DNA of 64,000 nt, from contig NZ_JABBKX010000007.1 of assembly GCF_012927745.1 (NCBI RefSeq), positions 1-64,000 on the forward strand, in the 5' to 3' direction. The position numbers and the translations under genes were made by a program. Positions within the stretch are counted from its first letter, which is position 1; each line of letters opens with the position of its first letter. Shown piece by piece: positions 41,833 to 52,531 of this stretch. The notes beneath the pieces are model-generated. The model did not search any database. It had not been told where the DNA came from and saw only the letters and a program-made list of their open reading frames with translations. Source of the stretch: Neoroseomonas marina (GTDB taxonomy: Bacteria > Pseudomonadota > Alphaproteobacteria > Acetobacterales > Acetobacteraceae).

Positions 41833-42480
41833 TCAGCCCGGCAGGGTCAGCATCAGCGGCCCCGCCGCCATGCCCGCCGGCATGGCGAGGCCAAGCTGCA
41901 CCCCCGCCGCCGCGGCGACCGAGGCGAGCCAGAGCGGCAGCACGTCCCGCCCCGTCGGCTCGGCGGCGAGCCGGCGCCCGGCCACCACCTGCAGCAGCGG
42001 CACCGGCCAGGCCGCGCGCGGCCCGTCCGGCAGCACGAACATCTCCCGTCCCGGATCCCCCGCGAGGCGGACCGCACCGCCGCGCGGCAGCGCCTCCCCG
42101 CCCAGCACCAGCGCCGTCAGCAGCACGGGCACCATCGGTTCCGGCACCTGATGCGCGGGGTCGAGCCCCTTGGCATCGGCCGTGGCCCGTCCGCCGGCCA
42201 ACTGGCCCTCGACCAGGCCGAGCAGGGTGCCGAGCGTCGCCTCGCCCTGCCCGCCCAGCAGCGCACGCCAGAGCAGCAGGCGCTTGCGCAGCACCGTCGC
42301 CGCTTCAAGCGCGAGCGCGGCCGCCTCGTCCCCCGCGGTGTCCATCATCTCGAGCGCATTGCCGACCGTGCCGGCCACGCCGCCCAGGTCGTGGCACAGG
42401 CGCAGCCCGACCAGCCGCGCGAGATGCGGCTCGAAGGTCGGCTCATCGGCAGGCATCGGTACTGGCATCCCTTGCGTCAT
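41833..42480 (-). CDS. chpT: ChpT-like histidine phosphotransferase
   Basis: A 215-residue dimeric phosphotransferase of the HPTransfase/DUF2328 family. The phospho-His is His30 in LVGLRLCHDLGGVAGTVGNALEMM, matching ChpT's LCHDL motif. The following helix RKRLLLWRALLGG and a degenerate GHKL-like C-terminal domain complete the fold. ChpT passes phosphate from CckA to CtrA and CpdR. It lies 164 bases upstream of cheA on the same strand, and ctrA is within 6 kb. Later Met codons (residues 5 and 9) are alternative starts. Confidence 0.85.
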   Translation of the reverse strand: MTQGMPVPMPADEPTFEPHLARLVGLRLCHDLGGVAGTVGNALEMMDTAGDEAAALALEAATVLRKRLLLWRALLGGQGEATLGTLLGLVEGQLAGGRATADAKGLDPAHQVPEPMVPVLLTALVLGGEALPRGGAVRLAGDPGREMFVLPDGPRAAWPVPLLQVVAGRRLAAEPTGRDVLPLWLASVAAAAGVQLGLAMPAGMAAGPLMLTLPG

Positions 42481-42531
42481 GGGCGGAGACGGTATCCTCT
42501 GGGGTGCTTCCGCGACATTAGCATCAGGCCC

Positions 42532-42711
42532 GTGACCGCGATCATCGAACCAGGCATGCGCGTCCGCCACCCGGATCGTCCCGAATGGGGGACCGGCCAG
42601 GTGCAGTCGGTGGTGGGGGAACGCATCACCGTCAATTTCGAGCACGCCGGCAAGGTGCTGATCAACGCCGCCGTGGTGCTACTCGACATCGAGGACGAGG
42701 CGCGGCGTTGA
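42532..42711 (+). CDS. DUF3553 family small protein
   Basis: A 59-residue protein matching the DUF3553 pattern over nearly its whole length: [19 protein letters not shown], then [20 protein letters not shown]. The fold recalls small SH3-like barrels as in CarD/UvrD tails, and DUF3553 is indeed often fused to helicases. Free-standing copies are common in alphaproteobacteria; function is unknown. I take GTG at 42532, though ATG at 42556 at the conserved MRVRH is equally possible. It is divergent from chpT and coupled to the TauE/SafE gene (TTGA overlap). Confidence 0.8.
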   Translation: MTAIIEPGMRVRHPDRPEWGTGQVQSVVGERITVNFEHAGKVLINAAVVLLDIEDEARR

Positions 42712-43463
42712 CCGAACTGCTCGACCGGGCCTGGCCGGTCCTCGCGGACTGGCGCCTGCCCGCCGCGGTGATCGCGACGATCGTGGCCGGGCTGATGCGC
42801 GGATATTCCGGCTTCGGCACGGCGGTGATCCTCGCCCCGGTCTATTCCCTGCTCTGGGGGCCGCGCGCCGGCGTGCCGGTGATGCTGCTGATGGAACTGC
42901 TCGTCTCGCTGCAGCTGGTCCCCTCGGCGCTGAAGGACGCCGACCGGCGGGTGGTGCTGCCGCTCGGCGGCGCCGCGGCGCTGGCGACGCCGCTCGGCGC
43001 CTGGATCCTGCTGACCGCCGATGGCGACACGCTGCGCCGCTTCATCGGCGGCTTCGTGCTGGTGTTCGGGCTGCTGCTGATGTCGGGCTGGCGCTACCAC
43101 GGGTCCCGGCCGCTGCCGCTCAACCTCGCGGTCGGGACGCTGGCGGGGCTGCTCAAGGGCTCGACGGGGATGAGCGGGCCGCCGGTCATCCTCTACCTCC
43201 TCGCCGGACTCGAGGAAGCGAAGCGCCATCGGGCGAACCTGATCCTGTTCTTCGCGACGATCGCGGTCGTCTCGGTCATTCCGCCCCTGATCGGCGGGCT
43301 GATCGACCTGGCGGTGCTGGTGCGCCTCGCCATCGTGCTGCCGGTCATGGCCATTTCGGTGCCGATCGGAGCGCGGCTGTTCCACGTCATCCCCGAGCGG
43401 CTCTACCGGCCCTTCGCCATGGGCGTCCTGCTGGTCGCCGGGGCGCTTGCGCTGTTCGGCTGA
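42708..43463 (+). CDS. TauE/SafE family sulfite/organosulfonate exporter-like permease
   Basis: A 251-residue integral membrane protein with about eight hydrophobic helices. The two family repeats are visible: [33 protein letters not shown] in the first half, and [32 protein letters not shown] in the second. Members export sulfite, sulfoacetate or related anions. I take the TTG at 42708 because the first ATG in frame (42797) would delete the first helix and the TTGA overlap suggests coupling. The substrate is unassigned. Confidence 0.85.
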   Translation: MTELLDRAWPVLADWRLPAAVIATIVAGLMRGYSGFGTAVILAPVYSLLWGPRAGVPVMLLMELLVSLQLVPSALKDADRRVVLPLGGAAALATPLGAWILLTADGDTLRRFIGGFVLVFGLLLMSGWRYHGSRPLPLNLAVGTLAGLLKGSTGMSGPPVILYLLAGLEEAKRHRANLILFFATIAVVSVIPPLIGGLIDLAVLVRLAIVLPVMAISVPIGARLFHVIPERLYRPFAMGVLLVAGALALFG

Positions 43464-43528
43464 AGGGCGGCCCCCGGAACGCCGAATGGGGCTTGCGGGC
43501 GGCGCCCCTCAGGCCCCAAATCCCGGCC

Positions 43529-44551
43529 ATGCAGGCCTCCTCCTCCGCCGCGGCCCCGCTCACCGACCCCTTCGGCCGCACCGTCTCCTACCTCCGCGTG
43601 TCGGTGACGGACCGCTGCGACCTCCGCTGCGTCTACTGCATGGCGGAGGACATGACCTTCCTGCCCAAGAAGGACATCCTCACGCTCGAGGAGATCGACC
43701 GGCTCTGCGGCGCCTTCATCGCGCTCGGCACCGACAAGATCCGCCTCACGGGCGGGGAGCCGCTGGTGCGCAAGGGGGTGATGACGCTGGTGCAGACGCT
43801 GGGCGCGCGGATCGGCGCGGGCGGGCTGCGCGAGCTGACCGTCACCACCAACGGCACGCAGCTCACGAAGATGGCGGGCGAGCTGTACGCGGCGGGCGTG
43901 CGGCGCATCAACGTCTCCATGGACACGCTCGACCCCGCGACCTTCGCCGCGGTGACGCGCTGGGGGAAGCTCGAGCAGACGATGGACGGCATCTTCGCCG
44001 CCAAGGCCGCCGGCCTCGCGGTGAAGATCAACGCGGTCGCGCTGAAGGGCGTGAACGAGGACGAGTTCGACCGCATGGTCGCCTGGTGCGGCGAGCACGG
44101 CTTCGACCTCTGCCTGATCGAGACCATGCCGATGGGCGAGATCGGCGAAGACCGCACCGACCAGTACCTGCCGCTGTCGCTGGTGCGGTCGCGGCTGCGC
44201 CAGTCCTGGACGCTCGAGGAGAGCGACTACCGCACCGGCGGGCCGGCCCGCTACGTGACGGTGAAGGAGACGGGGCGGCGCATCGGCTTCATCACGCCGA
44301 TGACCCACAATTTCTGCGAATCGTGCAATCGCGTGCGGCTGACCTGCACGGGCACGCTCTACATGTGCCTCGGCCAGGACGACGCGGCCGAGTTCCGCAG
44401 CCTGCTGCGCGACCCGTCGGTGGACGAGGCCGGGCTGGCGCAAGCCATCCGGGATGCAATCGCGCGCAAGCCGAAGGGACATGACTTCGTGATCGATCGT
44501 CGCCGCAACCGCCCTGCCGTGGCGCGCCACATGAGCCTCACCGGTGGCTGA
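43529..44551 (+). CDS. moaA: GTP 3',8-cyclase MoaA
   Basis: A 340-residue radical-SAM enzyme making the first step of molybdenum cofactor synthesis. The N-terminal cluster is Cys30-x3-Cys34-x2-Cys37 (CDLRCVYC), with SAM contacts in [12 protein letters not shown] and TTNGTQL. The C-terminal [4Fe-4S] cluster is CESC followed after 13 residues by Cys ([20 protein letters not shown]). The chain ends in Gly-Gly, which inserts into the active site. The gene after it starts within its last codons (GTG at 44544). Confidence 0.95.
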   Translation: MQASSSAAAPLTDPFGRTVSYLRVSVTDRCDLRCVYCMAEDMTFLPKKDILTLEEIDRLCGAFIALGTDKIRLTGGEPLVRKGVMTLVQTLGARIGAGGLRELTVTTNGTQLTKMAGELYAAGVRRINVSMDTLDPATFAAVTRWGKLEQTMDGIFAAKAAGLAVKINAVALKGVNEDEFDRMVAWCGEHGFDLCLIETMPMGEIGEDRTDQYLPLSLVRSRLRQSWTLEESDYRTGGPARYVTVKETGRRIGFITPMTHNFCESCNRVRLTCTGTLYMCLGQDDAAEFRSLLRDPSVDEAGLAQAIRDAIARKPKGHDFVIDRRRNRPAVARHMSLTGG

Positions 44552-44942
44552 CCGGCTCCAGGACCTCGCCGGCATGCTGGCCATCCCGGGCCTGCCGGCC
44601 TGGGTCGGCTTCGTCCTGTTGCTGGCGATCGTCGTCTCGGCCCTGTCGCTGCTGGCGATGCCGTATTCGGTGTTCGGCGTGAAGTCGCGGCTCGAGGCGA
44701 TCGAGGCGGAGATCACCGACCTGCGCACGGAAATCCGCGCCCTGGTCCGCCAGCCGTCGACCGCCGTGCCGGCCCGCGCAACCGAGGAGGACTGGGTGGG
44801 CCCGCCCTCGCGCGCCACGGCGCGCCGGGTGGAGGAACCCCGCATCACCCCGCCGGTACCGCCGCCGCCCGCGCGCGTCGAGCGCCGCGGCCGCGCCGAG
44901 CCGCGGCTGGACTGGCCGCGCGAGGACGCCTCGGGCAACTGA
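44544..44942 (+). CDS. Hypothetical membrane-anchored protein with coiled coil and Pro-rich tail
   Basis: A 132-residue protein I do not recognise. A hydrophobic helix at about 15-40 ([25 protein letters not shown]) is followed by a short charged coiled-coil segment ([23 protein letters not shown], about 46-68). The rest is a Pro/Arg-rich disordered tail ([24 protein letters not shown]). The arrangement suggests a bitopic protein with a cytoplasmic tail. It starts with GTG inside moaA's end (8-base overlap), and its codon use matches its neighbours, so it is probably real. Confidence 0.7.
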   Translation: MADRLQDLAGMLAIPGLPAWVGFVLLLAIVVSALSLLAMPYSVFGVKSRLEAIEAEITDLRTEIRALVRQPSTAVPARATEEDWVGPPSRATARRVEEPRITPPVPPPPARVERRGRAEPRLDWPREDASGN

Positions 44943-45008
44943 CCATGGCCCCTTGCCGCCGCCCGCGCGCGGCGGCTTGATGGCGCGGTTCGGCGAAGGA
45001 AGCGGCGG

Positions 45009-45863
45009 ATGCGCGTCAGCGTGATCCAGATGAACCAGGGCAGCGACAAGGCGGCCAACCTCGACCAGGCGCGCCGCCTGATCGAATCCGCCATCGCCGC
45101 CGACCGTCCGGGCCTCGTGACCCTGCCCGAGACCTGGACCAACCTCGGCGGCGGACGCGAAAGCCGCCGCGCCGCGGCCGAGATCCTGCCCGAACCCGGC
45201 GGCACGGGCGGGGCGGCCTACGAGTTGCTGCGCGGCCTCGCGCGCGCGCACGGCATCACCGTCCATGGCGGCTCGATCATCGAGGATGGCGGGGAAAAGC
45301 TGTTCAACACCACGCTCGTCTTTGGCCCGGACGGGGCCGAGATCGCGCGCTACCGCAAGATCCACCTGTTCGACATCACCGCGCCGGACGGCACCGGCTA
45401 CAAGGAAAGCGCGCTGTATGGCGGGGGCAGCGACCTCGCCTTCTTCGAGGCCGGCGGGATCCGCTTCGCCTGCACCATCTGCTACGACGTGCGCTTCCCG
45501 GAGCTGTACCAGGAGCTGCGCCGCCGCGGGGCGGAGGCGATCCTGGTGCCGTCCAACTTCACGCTGCAGACCGGCAAGGACCATTGGGAAGCGCTGCTGC
45601 GCGCGCGCGCCATCGACACCCAGTGCTGGATCCTCGCCGCCGCCTCCTACGGCACCTACGAGGAACGTGGCGCGGTGCGCAGCGTCTACGGCCATTCGCT
45701 GGTGGCCGATCCCTGGGGCCATGTCGTCGCGAAGTGCAGCGACGGCATCGGCTGGGCCACGGCGCGCATCGACACGGCGACGACGCAGCGCGTGCGCGCC
45801 GGCATGCCGCTCGAGGAACACCGCGACGCGGCCCGTGCGTGGCGCGCGAAGGCCGCATCGTGA
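45009..45863 (+). CDS. Carbon-nitrogen hydrolase (nitrilase superfamily, Nit-type)
   Basis: A 284-residue amidase of the nitrilase superfamily. The Glu-Lys-Cys triad is clear: Glu41 in [11 protein letters not shown], Lys117 in [10 protein letters not shown], Cys158 in [14 protein letters not shown]. The sequence pattern is that of Nit1/Nit2 proteins, which hydrolyse deaminated glutathione or omega-amides such as alpha-ketoglutaramate. A metabolite-repair role is therefore likely. The next gene, nadK, overlaps by 4 bases (GTGA), pointing to translational coupling. Confidence 0.9.
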   Translation: MRVSVIQMNQGSDKAANLDQARRLIESAIAADRPGLVTLPETWTNLGGGRESRRAAAEILPEPGGTGGAAYELLRGLARAHGITVHGGSIIEDGGEKLFNTTLVFGPDGAEIARYRKIHLFDITAPDGTGYKESALYGGGSDLAFFEAGGIRFACTICYDVRFPELYQELRRRGAEAILVPSNFTLQTGKDHWEALLRARAIDTQCWILAAASYGTYEERGAVRSVYGHSLVADPWGHVVAKCSDGIGWATARIDTATTQRVRAGMPLEEHRDAARAWRAKAAS

Positions 45864-46630
45864 GCGAGGCCCCGCGGCTCGCCATCCTCGCCGCGCAGAA
45901 CGAGACCGCCCGCGCCGCGCAGGATGCGCTCGCCGCCCGCTACGGCGCGGCACCGCCGGAGAAGGCCGATGTCATCGTCGCCCTCGGCGGCGACGGCTTC
46001 ATGCTCGAGACGCTGCATCGCTTCCTCGGCCGCGGCATCCCGGTCTACGGCATGAACCGCGGGTCGGTCGGCTTCCTGATGAACGACTACCGGGAAGAGG
46101 ACCTGCCGGAGCGCATCGCGGCCGCCCAGGCCGCCACCCTGCACCCCTTGCGCATGCGCGCCCTGTCGAACGGCGGCGAGCCGGTCGAGGCGCTGGCGAT
46201 CAACGAGGTCTCCCTGCTGCGCGAAAGCCGCCAGGCGGCGAAGATCCGCATCATCATCGACGGCAAGGAACGCCTGGCCGAGCTGATCTGCGACGGCATC
46301 CTGGTCAGCACGCCGGCGGGCAGCACAGCCTACAACCTGTCGGCGCACGGGCCGATCGTGCCGCTGGATGCAAGCCTGCTGCCGCTGACGCCGATCTCGG
46401 CCTTCCGCCCGCGGCGCTGGCGCGGCGCCCTGCTGCCGGCCAGTGCCGAGGTGGTGTTCGAGATCCTCGAGCGCGACAAGCGCCCGGTCGCAGCGGTCGC
46501 CGACTACACGGAAGTCCGCGACGTCGCCCGCGTCGAGGTGCGCGAGGCGCGCGACGTGTCCCTGACGCTGCTGTTCGACCCCGACCACGGCCTGTCGGAA
46601 CGGATCATCGCGGAGCAGTTCACGGTGTGA
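45860..46630 (+). CDS. nadK: NAD kinase
   Basis: A 256-residue NAD kinase making NADP. Motifs are complete: the GGDG loop at 43-46 ([16 protein letters not shown]), [12 protein letters not shown] near 63-74, NEVSLLRE near 115-122, and [23 protein letters not shown] near 145-167. The length matches compact alphaproteobacterial enzymes. The GTG start overlaps the nitrilase-like gene, and its own stop overlaps the MFS gene start, so three genes are coupled. Confidence 0.94.
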   Translation: MSEAPRLAILAAQNETARAAQDALAARYGAAPPEKADVIVALGGDGFMLETLHRFLGRGIPVYGMNRGSVGFLMNDYREEDLPERIAAAQAATLHPLRMRALSNGGEPVEALAINEVSLLRESRQAAKIRIIIDGKERLAELICDGILVSTPAGSTAYNLSAHGPIVPLDASLLPLTPISAFRPRRWRGALLPASAEVVFEILERDKRPVAAVADYTEVRDVARVEVREARDVSLTLLFDPDHGLSERIIAEQFTV

Positions 46631-47826
46631 GCGGCCGCGGCATTCCGGACCGGACCCTGCTGTGGGGAACGGCGGCGACGCAGCTGATCGGCTGGGGAAC
46701 GCTCTACACTCCCTTCCCCCTGACCGTGGCGCCGATCGAGGCGGAACTCGGCTGGTCGCGGGTCCTGCTCAACGCCGCCTATACCTGCGGGCTGCTCGCC
46801 GCCGGCCTCGGCGCCATTCCGGCGGGGCAGTGGCTCGACCGGCACGGGCCGCGGGCGATGATGCCCCTCGGCGCCTTCGGGGCGTCCGGCCTGCTGGTGG
46901 CCATGAGCCTGGTGCAGCACCCGCTCGCCTACTTCGCCTTGTGGATCCTGATCGGCGCGGCGCAGGCGATGTGCCTGTGGGGGACCGCCATGGCGGTGGT
47001 GGTGGCGGAGGCGCGTGAGCCCACCCGCACCATCACGGCGATCACCTTCCTCACCGGTTTCACCGCCACCATCTTCCTGCCGCTGACCGACTGGCTCATC
47101 GGCACGTTCGGCTGGCGCGGCGCGCTGCAGGTCCTGGCGGCGATGCAGTTCGTCGCGGCGGCGATGACATGGGCGATGCTGCGCGAAGCCCGTGCGCCGG
47201 CCCGCGCTGCGGCGATGACGGCCGGACCGAGCCTCTGGGCACGGCTGCGGCAGCCGGCCTTCGCGGGGCTGGCGCTCTGCTTCGCCGCGCATGCCTTCAT
47301 CGGCACGGGGCTCGGCGCGCACCTGATCCCCCTGCTGCGCGAACGCGGCTGGCCGGAGAGCATGGTGCTGCTGCTCGCCGCCGCACATGGTCCGGCGCAG
47401 GTCGCCGCGCGGGGCGTGCTGTTCGTGCTCGGGCGGCGCGTGACGATGCGCGGCGTGGGGCGCCTGGCGACTGGGTTGCTGCCGATCGCGATGCTCGCCC
47501 TGGCCGCAGGGCCGTCGAGCCTGCCGCTGACGCTGGTCTTCGTCGGATCCTTCGCGGTGGCGGACGGGTTGCTGACCATCGTGCGGTCCGCGGGTGCGGC
47601 CGAGATCCTGGGGCGCGAGGGCTTCGGCGCGATCAACGGCGCGCTGTCGGCGGTCGCCATGCTGCCGCGCACCTTCGCGCCCTTCGCCCTGGCACTGGTC
47701 TGGGAAGGCGCCGGCGGTTACGGGCCGGTGCCGTGGATCCTGGTGGGGGTCGCGCTGATGGCGGCGGGGAGCTTCCTGGTCGCCGCCACGGCGCGTCAGC
47801 CCGCGCCGCCCGGCGCGGCGACGTAA
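46627..47826 (+). CDS. MFS transporter
   Basis: A 399-residue carrier with twelve predicted helices in two bundles of six. The loop 2-3 signature is degenerate but present as [17 protein letters not shown], and the second-half equivalent is [17 protein letters not shown]. The closest visible pattern is the group of small alphaproteobacterial MFS carriers (oxalate/formate- or YbfB-like); the substrate is not deducible. It starts with GTG overlapping nadK's stop (GTGA). Its 3' end overlaps the convergent FkbM gene by 31 bases. Confidence 0.88.
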   Translation: MSGRGIPDRTLLWGTAATQLIGWGTLYTPFPLTVAPIEAELGWSRVLLNAAYTCGLLAAGLGAIPAGQWLDRHGPRAMMPLGAFGASGLLVAMSLVQHPLAYFALWILIGAAQAMCLWGTAMAVVVAEAREPTRTITAITFLTGFTATIFLPLTDWLIGTFGWRGALQVLAAMQFVAAAMTWAMLREARAPARAAAMTAGPSLWARLRQPAFAGLALCFAAHAFIGTGLGAHLIPLLRERGWPESMVLLLAAAHGPAQVAARGVLFVLGRRVTMRGVGRLATGLLPIAMLALAAGPSSLPLTLVFVGSFAVADGLLTIVRSAGAAEILGREGFGAINGALSAVAMLPRTFAPFALALVWEGAGGYGPVPWILVGVALMAAGSFLVAATARQPAPPGAAT

Positions 47827-48559
47827 AGGAAATCGGTCGGCCCCAGGGCGCGCTGACGCACATAGCCGAGCGCCTGCAGGGCGGCATCCCCCGTCTCGAC
47901 CTCCCCGCGACCGGCGCGGAGTTCGATCCAGACGAGCGGCCGCAGTCGCTGCAACGTCGCCCGTGCGCCTTCGAGCACCGCGACGTGGCTCCCCTCGACA
48001 TCGATCTTGAGCAGATCGCAGCGCTGCAGGTCGAGCGCGTCGATCGTCGTCACGTCGTAGCCGGCATCCTTGCCAAGGTCGAAGGCCGAGGCTCCGAGAT
48101 TGCCGTGCATGAAATGCGTCAGGGCGGCGCGGCCTTCACGCGCGCCGAGGGCGGCGTTGATGCAGCGCACCTGGTGCAGGTTGTTGAGTTCGACGTTGCG
48201 CTTGAGGATGGGGAAGACCGTCCGCAGCGGCTCGAAGGCCACGATCTCCGACGCACCGCAGATGAGGCCGAAGAACAGCGTGTGGTTGCCGATGTTCGCC
48301 CCGGCATCGATCACCACCGGGCGCGGCGGCAACAGGCGCCGGATCTCGGAGAGCATGTGCGCTTCGAAGAAGGTGCCGCTGGTCAGGATGCTCCGCTGGA
48401 TCAGGTCGGTCACGGCCGAGGGCAGATACATGCTGACCGGCGTGTCGTAGGCCGCGAACTCGAGAATGCGGTCCGGACCCAGCGCCTGGAACAACGTCGC
48501 GGTCCGCAACGCTTCCATCCGCGTCGCGAGATGGCCCAGCGCCGTCGTGATGTCCTGGC

Positions 48560-48563
<4 letters not shown>
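47796..48563 (-). CDS. FkbM family SAM-dependent methyltransferase
   Basis: A 255-residue O-methyltransferase of the FkbM group. The SAM site is VVIDAGANIGNHTLFFGLICGASEIVAFEPL, followed by VELNNLHQVRCINAALG and the family's LLKIDVEGSHVAVLEGARATLQRLRPLVWIEL. FkbM enzymes methylate sugars, polyketides or glycolipids. It is encoded directly upstream of, and with a 4-base overlap to, the stop end of the dppF-like gene; that is, it follows the ABC operon and ends it. Whether that link is functional is unclear. Confidence 0.88.
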
Positions 48564-49596
<1,033 letters not shown>

Positions 49597-49600
<4 letters not shown>

Positions 49601-50583
49601 GCGGCCTGCTCCGCGGCTTCGGTCATGGGACGGAAGCAGCGGACCTGTCGGCCGGGCAGGGTCTCACGGATCTCGGGCTCGGCGAGGCAGGCCTCGGCCG
49701 CGCGCGGGCAGCGCGAACGGAAGGCGCAGCCCGGCGGCAGGCTGAGCAGGGAGGGCGTCATGCCGGGGATCTGGCGCAGCGGCTCGCCACGCTTGTTGCG
49801 CGACGGCACGCTGCCGATCAGCCCGGCGGTGTAGGGATGCAGCGGACGGTCCAGCACGTCCGAGACGGCGCCGTGCTCCACCACGCGCCCGGCGTACATC
49901 ACCGCGATGTCGTCCGCGAGGCCCGCGACGACCGAAAGATCATGCGTGATCCAGATCAGCGATGTACCGGTGGTCTGCGCCAGCTTCTGCACCTCGGCCA
50001 GGATCTGCCCCTGGATCGTCACGTCGAGCGCGGTGGTCGGTTCGTCCGCGACGATCAGGTCCGGTTCGTGCAGCAGCGCGATGGCGATGGCGACGCGCTG
50101 TCGCATGCCGCCCGAGAACTGATGCGGATAGGATTTCAGCCGCTCATCCGGCGACGGGATGCCCACCATGCCGAGCGTGTCGCGGGCGCGCTGGCGGGCT
50201 TCCTCGTGGCTGACCTTCTTGTGGGCCAGCACCGTCTCGATCATCTGCGTGTCGATGCGCAGGACCGGATTCAGCGTCATCATCGGGTCCTGGAAGATCA
50301 TCGCGATGCGGTTGCCCCGCAGGCCGCGCATCTCCGCCTCGGTCGCCGTCGCGAGGTCCCGGCCCTGGAACAGGATCTGACCGCCGACGATCCGCCCGGG
50401 CGGGTCGACCAGGCCGATGATGGAAAAGCCGGTGACGGTCTTGCCCGAACCGGATTCGCCCACCAGGCCGAGCACCTTGCCGCGTTCGACGGTGAAGGAC
50501 ACGTCGTCGACGGCCTTGACCACGCCCGCGCGGGTGAAGAAGTGGGTCCGCAGGTTGCGGACCTCGAGGGTCGGTGCGGCCAT
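49597..50583 (-). CDS. dppD: Di/oligopeptide ABC transporter ATP-binding protein (DppD-type)
   Basis: A 328-residue ABC ATPase. Walker A GESGSGKT, Q-loop MIFQDPMMTLNPVLRI, signature SGGMRQRVAIAIAL, Walker B LIVADEPTTALDV and His in WITHDLSVVAGLA are all intact. The C-terminal peptide-permease extension carries GCAFRSRCPRAAEAC, the Cys motif linked to an iron-sulfur centre in this family. I take ATG at 50583; a GTG two codons upstream also fits. It lies between the permease genes and dppF. Confidence 0.92.
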
Positions 50584-50585
50584 CG

Positions 50586-51512
50586 TCACTTCTTCAGGCG
50601 CGGGTTCAACACGTCACGCAGCTGATCGCCCACCAGGTTGATGGAAACGATCGTCACCAGCAGCGCGATGCCGGGATAGAACGAGATCCAGTACTTGCCC
50701 GAGAGCATGTACTCGTAGCCGTTCGCGATCAGCAGGCCGAGCGAGGGCTCGGTGATCGGCACGCCGAGGCCGAGGAAGGACAGCGTCGCCTCGAGCGCGA
50801 TGGCGCGGGCCACCTGCATCGTGGCCACCACGATCAGCGGCGGCAGGCAGTTCGGCAGCAGGTGCCGGAACAGGATGCGGTGCGTCGGCAAGGCGAGGCA
50901 TTGCGCGGCCTCGATGTACTCGCGCCGGCGTTCCACCAACGCGGTGCCGCGCACGGTGCGCGCGTAGTAGGCCCATTCCACGATGACCAGCGCGATGACG
51001 ACGTTCATCACGCCCTTGCCGAGGAAGGCGAGGATCATCAGCGCGACCAGGATGGACGGGAAGGAGAGCTGCAGGTCCACCAGGCGCATGATGACCGTGT
51101 CGGTCCGTCCGCCGGCATAGGCGGCGAGCAGCCCGAGCGTCGCGCCCACCATGCAGGCGATCAGCGCCGAACCCGCGCCGACCGAGAGCGAGATGCGCAG
51201 CCCGTACATGATACCGGACAGCATGTCGCGGCCCTGGTCGTCGGTGCCGAGCCAATAGGTGAAGCCCGCGCCGCCCACCGTGCCGGGCTCCATGCGCCCG
51301 TCCATGATGTCGAGCTGCGCGAGGTCGTAGGGATTCTGCGGCGCGAGCCATGGTGCGAAGATCGCCACCAGCGCGATGATCGTGAAGACGATCAGCCCGC
51401 CGAGCGCGATCTTCGATTCCGCGAATTCAGATACGAACCGGCGGAAGGGCGTCTCGACCTTGTCCTTGCGCGGGGCGGCGGGCGCCGCCCCGTCCATCAC
51501 GGCCTGGCTCAT
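50586..51512 (-). CDS. dppC: Di/oligopeptide ABC transporter permease (DppC-type)
   Basis: A 308-residue permease with about six helices. The N-terminal OppC_N segment (SKIALGGLIVFTIIALVAIFAPWLAPQNPYDL) is followed by WLGTDDQGRDMLSGIMYGLRISLSVG and the EAA loop EAAQCLALPTHRILFRHLLPNCLPPLIVVATMQ that contacts the ATPases. It overlaps dppB by 4 bases. Confidence 0.93.
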   Translation of the reverse strand: MSQAVMDGAAPAAPRKDKVETPFRRFVSEFAESKIALGGLIVFTIIALVAIFAPWLAPQNPYDLAQLDIMDGRMEPGTVGGAGFTYWLGTDDQGRDMLSGIMYGLRISLSVGAGSALIACMVGATLGLLAAYAGGRTDTVIMRLVDLQLSFPSILVALMILAFLGKGVMNVVIALVIVEWAYYARTVRGTALVERRREYIEAAQCLALPTHRILFRHLLPNCLPPLIVVATMQVARAIALEATLSFLGLGVPITEPSLGLLIANGYEYMLSGKYWISFYPGIALLVTIVSINLVGDQLRDVLNPRLKK

Positions 51513-52516
51513 GTGCCTTTGCTCTCCAGCCTGACGCGCGGATCCAGCAGTGAATAGGTGAGGTCGACCACGAGGTTGATGGTGATGAACATCAGCACGA
51601 TGATCATCAGGTAGGCGACGATCACCGGTCGGTCGAGCACGTTGATGCTGTCGATGATCAGCTTGCCCATGCCCGGCCAGGCGAAGACGCTTTCCGTCAC
51701 CACCGAGAAGGCGATGGTCGAGCCCAGTTCCAGACCGACCACGGTCACGACCGGGATCAGGATGTTCTTGAAGACATGCACGAAGGTGACGCGGGAGGCC
51801 GAAAGCCCCTTGGCGCGCGCGAACTTCACGTAGTCCATCAGCATCGTTTCGCGCACACCCGCGCGGGTCAGGCGGATCACGAGGCTGATCTTGAACAGCG
51901 CGAGGTTGACCGCCGGCATGACCATGTGCGCGAGGCCGTCACCGGTCAGCCACGACCATTGCAGCCCCGCATTGCAGGGTTGCAGGCCGATGAAGCCCAG
52001 CACCGAGCACGTCTCGCCCCGCCCTGTCGAGGGCAGCCAGCCGAGCTGCACGGCGAAGACCATGATCAGCATCAGCCCGACCCAGAAGGTCGGCAGCGAG
52101 AAGCCGAGGATGGACCCCGCCATGATGGTCTTCGACGCCGGGGAGTTCGGCCGCAGCCCGGCGTAGAGGCCGAGCGGAAGGCCGATCAGGATCGACAGGA
52201 ACATCGCCCCGAAGGCGAGTTCCAGCGTCGCGGGCATGCGCTGCAGGATCAGCTTCAGCGCCGGTTCGTTGAACACGAAGGACCGGCCGAGATCGCCCTG
52301 CAGCGCGTTGGTGAGGAAGACCAGGTACTGCTGCCACAACGGCAGATCGAGGCCGAGGGCGCGGATCGCGCGCTCGCGCTCGAGCTGGTCGGCGTCCGGA
52401 CTGATCAGGATCTCGACGGGATCGCCGATGGCGTAAACGCCGACGAAGACGATCATCGACATCGCCAGCACGACGAGCAGCGCCTGCATCAGGCGCCGCA
52501 CGAGGTAGACGGCCAT
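51509..52516 (-). CDS. dppB: Di/oligopeptide ABC transporter permease (DppB-type)
   Basis: A 335-residue permease opening with MAVYLVRRLMQALLVVLAMSMIVF, the conserved DppB start. The P-x-D-loop region (GDPVEILISPDADQLERERAIRALGLDLPLWQQYLVFL), the EAA loop (DYVKFARAKGLSASRVTFVHVFKNILIPVVT) and about six helices are visible. It is followed by dppC and preceded 15 bases upstream by the binding-protein gene, so all five genes (with the ATPases) form one operon. Confidence 0.93.
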   Translation of the reverse strand: MAVYLVRRLMQALLVVLAMSMIVFVGVYAIGDPVEILISPDADQLERERAIRALGLDLPLWQQYLVFLTNALQGDLGRSFVFNEPALKLILQRMPATLELAFGAMFLSILIGLPLGLYAGLRPNSPASKTIMAGSILGFSLPTFWVGLMLIMVFAVQLGWLPSTGRGETCSVLGFIGLQPCNAGLQWSWLTGDGLAHMVMPAVNLALFKISLVIRLTRAGVRETMLMDYVKFARAKGLSASRVTFVHVFKNILIPVVTVVGLELGSTIAFSVVTESVFAWPGMGKLIIDSINVLDRPVIVAYLMIIVLMFITINLVVDLTYSLLDPRVRLESKGT

Positions 52517-52531
52517 CGGCTATCCCTGTCG

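Noticed and set aside
38939-42151. A plus-strand open frame of over 1000 codons opposite cheA and cheW
   Set aside because: Its product is low-complexity Arg/His/Asp-rich sequence without domains, a common shadow of high-GC genes. The minus strand has complete CheA and CheW.
43464-43528. Molybdenum cofactor riboswitch before moaA
   Set aside because: The 65-bp gap is too short for that RNA and shows only a simple GC hairpin.
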